Source: Acholeplasmataceae bacterium (GTDB lineage Bacteria; Bacillota_I; Bacilli_A; Acholeplasmatales; Acholeplasmataceae). Taken from it: a stretch of 6,204 nucleotides of DNA. This document shows, piece by piece, positions 1 through 6,204 of the stretch (its first letter is position 1; every line of letters begins with the position of its first letter). The position numbers were made by a program, and so were the translations under genes. The stretch covers positions 1-6,204 of the forward strand of contig JALNWO010000098.1 in assembly GCA_023230825.1 (NCBI GenBank), given 5' to 3'. The notes under the pieces are model-generated. The model was not told where the DNA came from, did no database searches, and worked only from the letters and a program-made list of their open reading frames with translations.

Positions 1-924
1 GTTGGAATGTTAATTTGGCCTCTTAGAATGTTAGGAAGAATTATTAATTCTTATGGAAAAGCTTTGGTTGCATCTGATCGAATTTATGAAATTTTAGAAA
101 AACCAAGTGAATATGAAATTGATGGAACCTTAACACCTGAAATAAAAGGACGAATCGAATTTAAAGATGTTTCTTTTAAATTTAATGAAACGAGCGAGCA
201 TCTTTTGAAAAAGGTCAATTTTATTATCGAAGCGGGTGAAACTGTTGCCCTTATTGGCCGTACAGGTAGTGGTAAGTCAACCATTATTAATCTTTTGTTG
301 CGGATGCATGAATATCAAGAAGGTGACATTTTAATTGACGACACCCCTCTCAAAGACATTGCGAAAAAACATATCCGAAGTCACACGGGTGTTGTTTTAC
401 AAGATCCATTTTTATATTCAAAAACAGTATATGAAAATATTACAATTGGTCACGCATATCTTCAAAAAGATCAAGTGGTTAAAGCAGCTCAAATCGCTGC
501 TTTAGAAAAAGATATTAATTCCTTTAAAAAAGGATATGATACGGTTGTTGGTGAAAAAGGGACGACACTATCAGGTGGTCAAAAACAACGAGTAGCAATT
601 GCTCGTGTGCTTGTTCATCAAAAGCCTATTTTAATCTTTGACGATGCTCTTAGTGCTGTAGATACTGAGACTGATGCAATGATTAGACGAGCACTCCTTG
701 CAAAAGACCAAAGACATACAACGATTATTATTACACACCGAATTACCACAGCGAAAGAAGCAGATAAAATTATTATTTTAGACCAAGGTGCGATTCAAGC
801 CATTGGAACCCATGAAGAACTATCTAAACAACCAGGGTTATATAAAACGTTATGGGATATTCAAGGTGAACTCGAAGCATCCTTTTTTGAAACAGCAAAA
901 GGTGGTGATACCGATGCAACATGA
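1..924 (+). CDS. ABC exporter half-transporter, ATP-binding C-terminal part (5' truncated by window edge)
   Basis: This is the C-terminal part (307 codons visible) of a fused membrane/ATPase half-transporter of the multidrug-exporter type. The frame is open to base 1, so the ATG at 7 is internal; the usual length of 570-600 residues means about half the gene lies upstream. The visible start is the end of the transmembrane domain and the linker (WPLRMLGRIINSYGKALVAS, then RIYEILEKP). The nucleotide-binding domain follows: Walker A GRTGSGKST at 256-282, Q-loop Gln at 400-402, ABC signature LSGGQ at 568-582, Walker B ILIFDD at 628-645 and H-loop His at 736-738. The residue after the Walker B Asp is Asp (643-645) instead of the catalytic Glu, which marks the degenerate-site partner in heterodimeric exporters such as TM287/288 and BmrCD. 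The stop overlaps the next gene, its probable dimer partner. The substrate cannot be told from sequence; drug or lipid export is an inference. Confidence 0.95.
   Translation, partial: VGMLIWPLRMLGRIINSYGKALVASDRIYEILEKPSEYEIDGTLTPEIKGRIEFKDVSFKFNETSEHLLKKVNFIIEAGETVALIGRTGSGKSTIINLLLRMHEYQEGDILIDDTPLKDIAKKHIRSHTGVVLQDPFLYSKTVYENITIGHAYLQKDQVVKAAQIAALEKDINSFKKGYDTVVGEKGTTLSGGQKQRVAIARVLVHQKPILIFDDALSAVDTETDAMIRRALLAKDQRHTTIIITHRITTAKEADKIIILDQGAIQAIGTHEELSKQPGLYKTLWDIQGELEASFFETAKGGDTDAT
900..907 (+). promoter_or_regulatory. Ribosome binding site of the second ABC gene
   Basis: AGGTGGTG lies 6 bases before the ATG at 914, inside the 3' end of the upstream ABC gene. It fixes 914 as the start of the second half-transporter, rather than the in-frame ATG at 788, which would overlap the upstream gene by 137 bases. 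The 11-base overlap (914-924) suggests translational coupling, which would help make the two subunits in equal amounts. Confidence 0.8.
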
Positions 925-2731
925 TGAAGTAAGAGATGTGGATTATAAAATCCATTTGTCAACGTGGAAAAAAATTATTCGCCTTGTTTTTTCATCAAAA
1001 AAACGTGTGACGTTACTAATTATTTTCTCGTTTTCCTTAACGGTTTTAGATGTTTTAATTCCTTTAATTAACAGGTATGCAATCGACACCTTTTTTGTTG
1101 GTAAATCATATGAAACACTTCCCTATTTTGCTGCTATTTATATATTAATGGGTGTTGCTTTTGGTTTTACAGTTTGGGGTTTTATTCATCAAGCAGGAGC
1201 GATTGAAGCGGAAATTTCTTATGAACTTAGAAGACAAGCTTTTAAAAACCTTCAACGTCTATCCTTTAGTTATTTTGACCAAACACCTCAAGGATGGGTG
1301 ATGGCACGGATGACTTCTGATGCCAACCGCTTATCAGTCATTATTTCTTGGGGATTGGTTGATATGGTGTGGGCTAGTTTACTCATGATTTTAACGTTGA
1401 TTGTTCTTTTTTTCACGTTTTTTAAACTAGCTTTGATTATGACCATTATTGTACCGATTATGTTAGTTACAGCTTATTTCTTTAGGAAAATAATTTTAAA
1501 ATATCATAGGAAAGCTCGCAAACATAACTCCCAACTAACAGCTCAATTTAATGAAGGTTTTATTGGTGCCAAAACAACAAAAAGTTTAGGCATCGAACAC
1601 CAAAGTATTGCAGAGTTTAACACAACGACTAGCTATTTAAAAAAATATAGTTTGCGTGCCGTTATTTTCTCAGCTTTATTTTCATCTCTCATCTTACTAA
1701 TTTCTTATATCGCCGTTGGGACAACCATGTATCAAGGATCTGTATATGTATTAAACACGGTCATTACCATTGGCACTCTACAAATGTTTTTATCGTATGC
1801 GCTGAATTTTTTTGAACCAGTCATGTCAATGACACAAATGATTTCGAATCTCCAAAATGCACAGGCATCAGCCGAAAGAATTGTCGGTCTAATTGAAACA
1901 CAATCTGACCTGGTTGACACACCTGAAGTAGAAGCAGAATATGGAACAATTTTTAATGATAAGTTAGAAAACTGGGAGCCTTTAAAAGGGGAAATAGAGT
2001 TTAAAAATGTTGGTTTTTATTACAAGGAAGAAGAACCCATATTAGAACAATTTAACTTTAAAATCCAAGCCGGTCAAAGCGTTGCCTTAGTCGGGCATAC
2101 CGGGTCAGGGAAAACGACAATTGTCAATTTGTTATCCCGTTTTTATGAACCTAAAGAAGGAACAATTCTTATTGATGGTAAAGATTATCGTGATAGAAGT
2201 CTGCACTGGTTACATAAGCGTTTAGGGTATGTTTTACAAAGCCCTCATCTCTTTAGTACTTCAATTATGGAAAACATTCGTTATGGACGTCTTGATGCCA
2301 CAGATGAAGAAGTGATCTTTGCAGCTAAAATGGTTGGTGTGGATGATTTTGTTCAAACTTTAGATCAAGGATACAAAACGTTAGTTGGAGAAGGCGGAAG
2401 TTTATTGTCAGTTGGACAAAAACAACTGATATCCTTTGCCAGAGCGATTATCGCTGATCCAAAAATCCTCGTTTTAGATGAAGCAACATCTTCAATTGAT
2501 TCTGAATCAGAACGCGTGATTCAAGATGCCATCGGACAATTGCTAAAAGGGAGAACAAGCTTTATTGTTGCCCACCGCTTATCGACAATTGTTAAAAGTG
2601 ATGTTATCGTCATGCTTGAAATGGGAAAAATAATTGAAATGGGGACCCATCAAGAACTGATTCAAAAACGTGGAAAGTATTATCAACTATATAAAAATCA
2701 ATTTGTTATAGAAACGCTTCAAAGTAAATAA
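914..2731 (+). CDS. ABC exporter half-transporter, permease/ATP-binding subunit (heterodimer partner)
   Basis: This complete 605-residue half-transporter has a type IV exporter fold. About six membrane segments lie near residues 32-53, 71-93, 150-170, 171-196, 255-279 and 285-305. A linker containing NWEPLKGEIEF follows, then the nucleotide-binding domain: Walker A GHTGSGKTT at residues 394-402, Q-loop in GYVLQSPHLF, signature LSVGQ at 498-502, Walker B LVLDE with Asp522 and catalytic Glu523, and H-loop His554. The catalytic Glu is intact but the signature has Val in place of the usual Gly (LSGGQ). The upstream subunit has the reverse pattern. Both defects fall in the same composite site (Walker A/B of the first subunit, signature of the second), leaving one competent ATPase site. 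The pair therefore most likely forms one heterodimeric exporter in the cytoplasmic membrane. Similarity to the MdlAB/BmrCD-like group is at family level only; the substrate is unknown. Confidence 0.95.
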   Translation: MQHDEVRDVDYKIHLSTWKKIIRLVFSSKKRVTLLIIFSFSLTVLDVLIPLINRYAIDTFFVGKSYETLPYFAAIYILMGVAFGFTVWGFIHQAGAIEAEISYELRRQAFKNLQRLSFSYFDQTPQGWVMARMTSDANRLSVIISWGLVDMVWASLLMILTLIVLFFTFFKLALIMTIIVPIMLVTAYFFRKIILKYHRKARKHNSQLTAQFNEGFIGAKTTKSLGIEHQSIAEFNTTTSYLKKYSLRAVIFSALFSSLILLISYIAVGTTMYQGSVYVLNTVITIGTLQMFLSYALNFFEPVMSMTQMISNLQNAQASAERIVGLIETQSDLVDTPEVEAEYGTIFNDKLENWEPLKGEIEFKNVGFYYKEEEPILEQFNFKIQAGQSVALVGHTGSGKTTIVNLLSRFYEPKEGTILIDGKDYRDRSLHWLHKRLGYVLQSPHLFSTSIMENIRYGRLDATDEEVIFAAKMVGVDDFVQTLDQGYKTLVGEGGSLLSVGQKQLISFARAIIADPKILVLDEATSSIDSESERVIQDAIGQLLKGRTSFIVAHRLSTIVKSDVIVMLEMGKIIEMGTHQELIQKRGKYYQLYKNQFVIETLQSK

Positions 2732-2737
2732 AAAAGT

Positions 2738-2789
2738 AAAAAGACATCGATCATTCTAGTATAAGTTAGAGGTGAAAAGATGTCTTTTT
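2738..2789 (+). promoter_or_regulatory. Inverted repeat enclosing the RBS and containing the start codon of the Ig-repeat gene
   Basis: AAAAAGACATC (2738-2748) is perfectly complementary to GATGTCTTTTT (2779-2789), giving an 11-bp stem with a 30-base loop. The 3' arm holds the ATG at 2780 and the loop holds the Shine-Dalgarno AGAGGTG (2768-2774). A second short pairing, TCTA (2755-2758) with TAGA (2767-2770), is possible inside the loop. The 3' arm runs into a T-rich tract, so the element could act as a weak terminator for the ABC operon, as a translation-controlling hairpin for the next gene, or as both. The stem has only three G-C pairs and a long loop, so chance in AT-rich DNA is a real alternative. 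No other terminator is visible after the ABC genes. Confidence 0.35.
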
Positions 2790-4864
2790 TATTTTTTCTT
2801 TTTGGCTTGTCCTTTTGGACGTCAAATGTTAAAGAGGTAACGAAAGAAGTCGTTTGGGAAAACACTGTTGTAAATGTCCCTTTAGGCTCTGATATTTACG
2901 ATTATGTTGAAACACCTCAAGCTCGTCTTTTTATCGATGGAAATGAGATCAAATCTACAACACCGAAATATATTCGCAATGGAGTCAATCGCACATTTAT
3001 TAGTGTCATCAGCACATCGCATGTAAGAAATTATCATGTTTATTTCAAAGTAATCTTTGAAGAATATCAGTTTGAGCATATTGTGCAAATTACTTTTCAA
3101 GTTGTTGATATCACTCCTCCCTTTTTTACTTATATTCCAACTTTTACTATTGATGTTGGAGCGAAACTTCCTAATTTTGAAACAGATGTATTATATGAAG
3201 ATAATTATGATGAAATAAAAAAACTAAAACTCTCTGTCGATAGTAGCCAAGTAAACCCGCAAGTTGTCGGCAATTACTTTGTTATTTACGAACTGATGGA
3301 TTCATCATTTAATATCACAAAAAAATATCATCCAGTCGTTGTAGTAGATCGAACACCTCCAACAATTACATTAAAAAATCCCTTGATTCTTGAGGTTCAT
3401 GAATCTTTTGATTTTAACCGATATTTTACCATTACAGATAACTATGACAATTTAATATCACCAGAAGTCGATTTATCACAACTAAATCATCGTGTCGTTG
3501 GAAGTTATCCCATTACGATAACTGCTACAGACCGTTCATCTAATCAAACAAAAAAAACATATTATCTATTAGTACAAGATACAAAAGCGCCCCAACTTAT
3601 TTTGCAATCATCACCAGAACCTATTGAAGTTCATGCTTTATTATCTCGTCAAGATTTAGAAAAATACATTATTTTATTAAAAGATAATTACGATGAATTA
3701 AGTCTAGAACAAGTTCATATTTGGCACGATATCAATACAGCTCGGTTGGGTAAATACCAAATGACATTTTCAATTAGCGATCATTCGGGAAACCAGACGA
3801 GTCAGTCAATGACGGTTGAGGTGGTTGATCGAACAAAACCAGATGTAACTATTCAAACACCACTCGTGTTTGAAGTAGGTCAAGAGCCACTCCAACTGAG
3901 TCACTATTTTATTTTTAAAGACAATTTCACAAGTTCAGAAGATTTAAAAATTACTTATAAACATAACTGTAAATTTAATCAAATCGGACTTTTTCTCTTA
4001 ACGGTAGAAGTCCAAGATCTACAAAAGAATACAACGATTTTTGAAACAACATTAACAGTTGTAGACTCAATACCTCCTGAAATTGAACAATTAATTGATA
4101 TTATTATCATTGATTTTGAACCACCTGAATTTAAAGCATATTTTCGTATTTTTGACGCATATGATGAGCATGATATTCAGATCATATTTGATGACAGTAA
4201 AATCGACTATCAAAAAATTGGAATTTATGAACTTCCAGTTAGAGCTACCGACAAATCCGGCAACAAATCATTTTATTTTGCGGAAATTTTAGTTGTCGAT
4301 ATCGAGCCGCCTTTAATTGATCTAAAAACTTCAATTGAGACGTTTAATATAAATGATTCCGAACCAGACTTGCTTTCATACATATCTTCAGTGAGTGATA
4401 ATTATGATGTTTTAACAGTTTTAGATGTAACAATCGAGACAAATCTTGATATGAACCAACCCGGATTTTATGAAGTGACCTATACTATTTTTGATCAATC
4501 AGGAAATAAAAATATTGAAACACTGCATATCTTAATTCAAAATTTAACACCACCGGTTGTTACAGGATCTTCATTAAAAATTCAACGATTTGAAACAATT
4601 GATTTGTTAAAGGATTTACATGTTGAAACAGAAGCAGAAACATTTTCGATTTATTACTCGCCGCAAATCATTGACACATCGGCGTCAGGGGTTTATGAAA
4701 TCACTTATGTCGTTATAGATGTGTTTGGGAATGAAACCACTTTTTCTAGATTCCTTTTTATTGAAACTCCGCCAAATCTTTTTCAATTCAGTGATTTCAT
4801 TCCCATCCTCTCGGTTACTATTATTGCAGGTATTTTAATTTTTATAGTAATCAAAAAGTCCTAA
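2780..4864 (+). CDS. Membrane-anchored extracellular protein with seven tandem Ig-like repeats
   Basis: This 694-residue protein was not recognised as a named family member. The N-terminus (FLFFLFGLSFW, residues 3-13) is hydrophobic and resembles a signal peptide, but it lacks the usual basic n-region. Residues about 25-107 form an unassigned beta-rich region. Seven repeats of roughly 75-83 residues follow, each opening with a D-x-x-P-like linker: VDITPP near 109, VDRTPP 189, QDTKAP 266, VDRTKP 349, VDSIPP 428, VDIEPP 506 and QNLTPP 587. Most carry an acidic DNYD-type motif and end in a G-x-Y...D-x-S-G-N pattern, as in DUF5011/bacterial surface Ig-like domains. A membrane segment (673-691) ends in KKS, predicting an exported body with a short cytoplasmic tail. 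No LPXTG motif or lipobox is seen. AGAGGTG 5 bases before the ATG supports the start. An adhesion or surface-structure role is an inference. Confidence 0.85.
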   Translation: MSFLFFLFGLSFWTSNVKEVTKEVVWENTVVNVPLGSDIYDYVETPQARLFIDGNEIKSTTPKYIRNGVNRTFISVISTSHVRNYHVYFKVIFEEYQFEHIVQITFQVVDITPPFFTYIPTFTIDVGAKLPNFETDVLYEDNYDEIKKLKLSVDSSQVNPQVVGNYFVIYELMDSSFNITKKYHPVVVVDRTPPTITLKNPLILEVHESFDFNRYFTITDNYDNLISPEVDLSQLNHRVVGSYPITITATDRSSNQTKKTYYLLVQDTKAPQLILQSSPEPIEVHALLSRQDLEKYIILLKDNYDELSLEQVHIWHDINTARLGKYQMTFSISDHSGNQTSQSMTVEVVDRTKPDVTIQTPLVFEVGQEPLQLSHYFIFKDNFTSSEDLKITYKHNCKFNQIGLFLLTVEVQDLQKNTTIFETTLTVVDSIPPEIEQLIDIIIIDFEPPEFKAYFRIFDAYDEHDIQIIFDDSKIDYQKIGIYELPVRATDKSGNKSFYFAEILVVDIEPPLIDLKTSIETFNINDSEPDLLSYISSVSDNYDVLTVLDVTIETNLDMNQPGFYEVTYTIFDQSGNKNIETLHILIQNLTPPVVTGSSLKIQRFETIDLLKDLHVETEAETFSIYYSPQIIDTSASGVYEITYVVIDVFGNETTFSRFLFIETPPNLFQFSDFIPILSVTIIAGILIFIVIKKS

Positions 4865-4873
4865 TTGTATGTT

Positions 4874-4902
4874 TTGACAACCTTTTATAAATTGAATATA
4901 AT
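4874..4902 (+). promoter_or_regulatory. Consensus sigma-A-type promoter of the flavodoxin gene
   Basis: TTGACA (4874-4879) and TATAAT (4897-4902) are both exact consensus hexamers, separated by the optimal 17 bases. Transcription would start near 4909, giving a leader of about 30 bases that contains the flavodoxin ribosome binding site. No obvious operator or Fur-like palindrome overlaps it. Such a promoter predicts strong, largely constitutive expression. Confidence 0.85.
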
Positions 4903-4923
4903 AAAAAGGCATAGAAAAAGCCT

Positions 4924-4929
4924 AAGGAG
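4924..4929 (+). promoter_or_regulatory. Ribosome binding site of the flavodoxin gene
   Basis: AAGGAG sits 9 bases before the ATG at 4939. It lies just after a very short inverted repeat (AGGC 4907-4910 / GCCT 4920-4923), which is too weak to call a regulatory hairpin. Confidence 0.8.
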
Positions 4930-4938
4930 TGTGTATTC

Positions 4939-5367
4939 ATGGAAAAAGTGTTAGTTGTTTATTGGACAGGTACCGGCAATACTGAAATGATGGCTGAAAA
5001 GATTGCAGAAGGTTTAGTCTTAGAAGGATTGGATGTCACTTTGCGTCAAGTCGATGAAATTGATGTTGATGAAGCTCTAACATATGAAAAAATTGCTTTT
5101 GGATGCCCTTCAATGGGATTAGAAATATTAGAAGAAGACGAATTTGAACCCTTTTTTGAAGAGATAGAAAATCAACTAGATAGCCGCAAAATAGCTTTAT
5201 TTGGTTCTTATGGATGGGGTGATGGTGAATGGATGGATGCTTGGATTGAAAGAGTTCAAGATCTAAACCTCAATTTATTTGAACCTGGACTGAAAATAAA
5301 TTCAACACCAAGTCCAGAGGAAGAAGAAGATTGCCTTCAATTTGGTCGTGAATTTGCAAAATATTAA
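4939..5367 (+). CDS. Short-chain flavodoxin
   Basis: This 142-residue FMN-binding electron carrier is the usual length for a short-chain flavodoxin. Such proteins shuttle low-potential electrons in the cytoplasm, often in place of ferredoxin. The FMN phosphate loop TGTGNT spans residues 10-15. The first isoalloxazine loop is GCPSMGLE (55-62), the second is GSYGWGDGEW (89-98) with the stacking aromatic Trp93, and EEDEFEPF follows the first loop. The pattern closely resembles clostridial flavodoxin (Clostridium beijerinckii, Met56-Gly57-Asp58 and Trp90), offset by three residues. The Asp after the switch Gly is Leu61 here. The protein is strongly acidic, as is typical. The gene stands alone, with its own consensus promoter and a terminator that overlaps the stop codon. 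Which reductase or acceptor it serves cannot be seen from this window. Confidence 0.95.
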   Translation: MEKVLVVYWTGTGNTEMMAEKIAEGLVLEGLDVTLRQVDEIDVDEALTYEKIAFGCPSMGLEILEEDEFEPFFEEIENQLDSRKIALFGSYGWGDGEWMDAWIERVQDLNLNLFEPGLKINSTPSPEEEEDCLQFGREFAKY

Positions 5368-5390
5368 AATGCTAACTCTAGCATTTTTTT
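5366..5390 (+). terminator. Intrinsic terminator after the flavodoxin gene
   Basis: AAAATGCTA (5366-5374) pairs perfectly with TAGCATTTT (5379-5387) around a four-base ACTC loop, and a run of seven T residues covers 5384-5390. The 5' arm begins inside the TAA stop codon. This separates flavodoxin transcription from dnaE. Confidence 0.9.
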
Positions 5391-5416
5391 ATTTTCGTTT
5401 ATCCCTTAAAACCATG

Positions 5417-5422
5417 TATAAT
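5417..5422 (+). promoter_or_regulatory. Possible -10 element of the dnaE promoter
   Basis: A perfect TATAAT lies 16 bases before the dnaE start codon and downstream of the flavodoxin terminator, where a new promoter is expected. The -35 region at 17-base spacing (TTCGTT, 5394-5399) is poor. A transcript starting 6-9 bases downstream would begin inside or beside the Shine-Dalgarno sequence, leaving a leader of only about 10 bases. The element is therefore plausible but uncertain. Confidence 0.35.
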
Positions 5423-5426
5423 AAAG

Positions 5427-5433
5427 AGAGGTG
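5427..5433 (+). promoter_or_regulatory. Ribosome binding site of dnaE
   Basis: AGAGGTG is 5 bases before the ATG at 5439, the same sequence and spacing as at the Ig-repeat gene. It decides the dnaE start: the upstream ATG at 5414 is not used because its frame is different. Confidence 0.75.
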
Positions 5434-5438
5434 ATTTC

Positions 5439-6204
5439 ATGAGTGTTTTTTATATCCAAAGTGAATATTCAATGCTCAAAAATATGATTCCAATGGAATT
5501 ATTGGTGAAGACTGCCAAAGAAAAAGGTTACCCTTTTTTAGCTCTCTCAGATGAGCAATTTCATGGTATGCTTCATTTTTATCGAGAAGCACAAAAATAT
5601 CAAATAAAACCACTTTTAGGATTGCGTTTATCGGTTGCTCTTGATTTAAATCAAACCGAGTTTTTAGTCTTTGTTAAAAATAACATTGGTTATCAAAATA
5701 TCTTAAAAATTAGTCTGTTAAAAAACCAAGAAAAACTCTCATATGATGACCTTATAGCACATCAAGAAGGATTGGTTTTTATCGCGACGAATCGATCCAT
5801 TATTCATAAACTCATTTATCAAAATGATGTGGCCCAAGCCGAAACCTATTTACAACAATTGACAACCGCTTTTTCCCACTTTTATGTTGGTTTATCGCTT
5901 GATCATTTAGACGAAGAAGTTATGATAACCCCCCGCACTTTTGATTTAACCAAATTAAATGGTGTTGGTGTTGTACCTTTGCATCAAACCGCTTATTTAC
6001 ATGTAGAAGATCGTCCGGTTTATGAGGCATTAATCCAAATTGAAAATGAAAATAATCAACTTCCAGATGACGGCCAATATCACTTTCTTTCAAAAGCGGA
6101 AATAGAAAAACGTTTTATTGATTATCCTGAAGTGTTTACATATCAGAAACAATTGGTTGAACTCATCTCTTTCCAATGGCAAGCACCTAAGTTTGAAATG
6201 CCTA
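5439..6204 (+). CDS. dnaE: DNA polymerase III subunit alpha (DnaE), N-terminal part, runs off the window
   Basis: The frame stays open to the window end, giving 255 codons of a protein normally of about 1000 residues or more. The visible part aligns with the N-terminal PHP domain of Gram-positive-type DnaE. Matching signatures are SEYSMLKN (8-15), LALSDEQFHGMLHFYREA (34-51), IKPLLGLRL (56-64), NNIGYQNILKIS (81-92, compare NTGYQNLLKIS in Bacillus) and the stretch from residue 218 (LSKAEIEKRFIDYPE) entering the region before the palm. DnaE is a replicative polymerase; in low-GC Gram-positives it acts with PolC, extending primers on the lagging strand. The PHP metal ligands appear lost: Val3 and Gln7 replace the two His of the HxxxH motif, and Gln183 and Ala185 replace the Asp and His of the DxH motif. 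This predicts no PHP nuclease activity. The polymerase active site is not visible, so family membership rests on this domain alone. Confidence 0.88.
   Translation, partial: MSVFYIQSEYSMLKNMIPMELLVKTAKEKGYPFLALSDEQFHGMLHFYREAQKYQIKPLLGLRLSVALDLNQTEFLVFVKNNIGYQNILKISLLKNQEKLSYDDLIAHQEGLVFIATNRSIIHKLIYQNDVAQAETYLQQLTTAFSHFYVGLSLDHLDEEVMITPRTFDLTKLNGVGVVPLHQTAYLHVEDRPVYEALIQIENENNQLPDDGQYHFLSKAEIEKRFIDYPEVFTYQKQLVELISFQWQAPKFEMP

Noticed and set aside
84..284. Minus-strand open frame of 66 codons.
   Set aside because: It lies wholly inside the conserved ATPase gene on the other strand; no RBS or recognisable protein.
788..913. A 42-codon N-terminal extension of the second ABC gene from the ATG at 788.
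   Set aside because: It would overlap the upstream coding region by 137 bases, lacks a good ribosome binding site and lacks family similarity. The ATG at 914 has a strong one.
1732..1920. Minus-strand open frame of 62 codons.
   Set aside because: It is antisense to the end of the membrane domain and linker of the second ABC gene, with no supporting signals.
2703..2765. Possible promoters before the Ig-repeat gene: TTGTTA/TAAATA at 2703-2730 and TATAAG at 2760-2765.
   Set aside because: The first pair matches consensus poorly; the second has no -35 and would start transcription inside the ribosome binding site.
2882..3100. Minus-strand open frame of 72 codons.
   Set aside because: It lies antisense to the Ig-repeat gene; no recognisable protein or start signals.
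4095..4292. Plus-strand open frame of 65 codons.
   Set aside because: It is a shifted-frame reading inside repeat 5 of the Ig-like protein, which is intact in its own frame.
4907..4923. AGGC/GCCT inverted repeat as a terminator for the Ig-repeat gene or a leader hairpin.
   Set aside because: The stem is only four pairs with a nine-base loop and no T-run follows.
1..6204. Use of TGA as tryptophan, as in mycoplasmas.
   Set aside because: No reading frame contains an internal TGA, tryptophans use TGG, and TGA ends the first gene.

Overview
The window is AT-rich and every gene lies on the + strand. Shine-Dalgarno sequences are strong (AGGTG and AAGGAG types). TGA serves as a stop (at 922-924) and tryptophan is written TGG, so the standard bacterial code applies. 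The DnaE and flavodoxin sequences resemble those of low-GC Gram-positives. This suggests a low-GC member of Bacillota or Mycoplasmatota. A wall-less or Acholeplasma/Izemoplasma-like lineage is possible, because the surface protein has a bare C-terminal membrane anchor and no LPXTG-type motif, but that placement is an inference.

Layout. Positions 1-924 hold the 3' half of an ABC exporter half-transporter gene, cut by the window edge. Its stop overlaps the start of a second, complete half-transporter gene (914-2731) by 11 bases. Their defects are complementary: Asp replaces the catalytic Glu in the first, and the ABC signature of the second is LSVGQ. This is the pattern of a heterodimeric exporter with one degenerate ATP site. 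After a 48-base gap containing an inverted repeat that includes the next start codon, 2780-4864 encodes a 694-residue membrane-anchored extracellular protein built of seven tandem Ig-like repeats. A near-perfect promoter (4874-4902) then drives a short-chain flavodoxin gene (4939-5367), which ends in a clear intrinsic terminator (5366-5390). From 5439 to the window end runs the start of a DNA polymerase III alpha subunit gene (dnaE), of which only the PHP domain region is visible. Its metal-binding motifs look degenerate.

How the genes relate. Only the two ABC genes form an obvious functional unit. The Ig-repeat protein may be read from the same transcript, but its role is unknown. Flavodoxin and dnaE look like independent housekeeping units. 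I see no mobile element, CRISPR array, tRNA or rRNA, and no clear evidence of a new multi-gene system. The most interesting points are the Ig-repeat surface protein with its start codon buried in a hairpin, the altered FMN loop of the flavodoxin, and the degenerate PHP domain.
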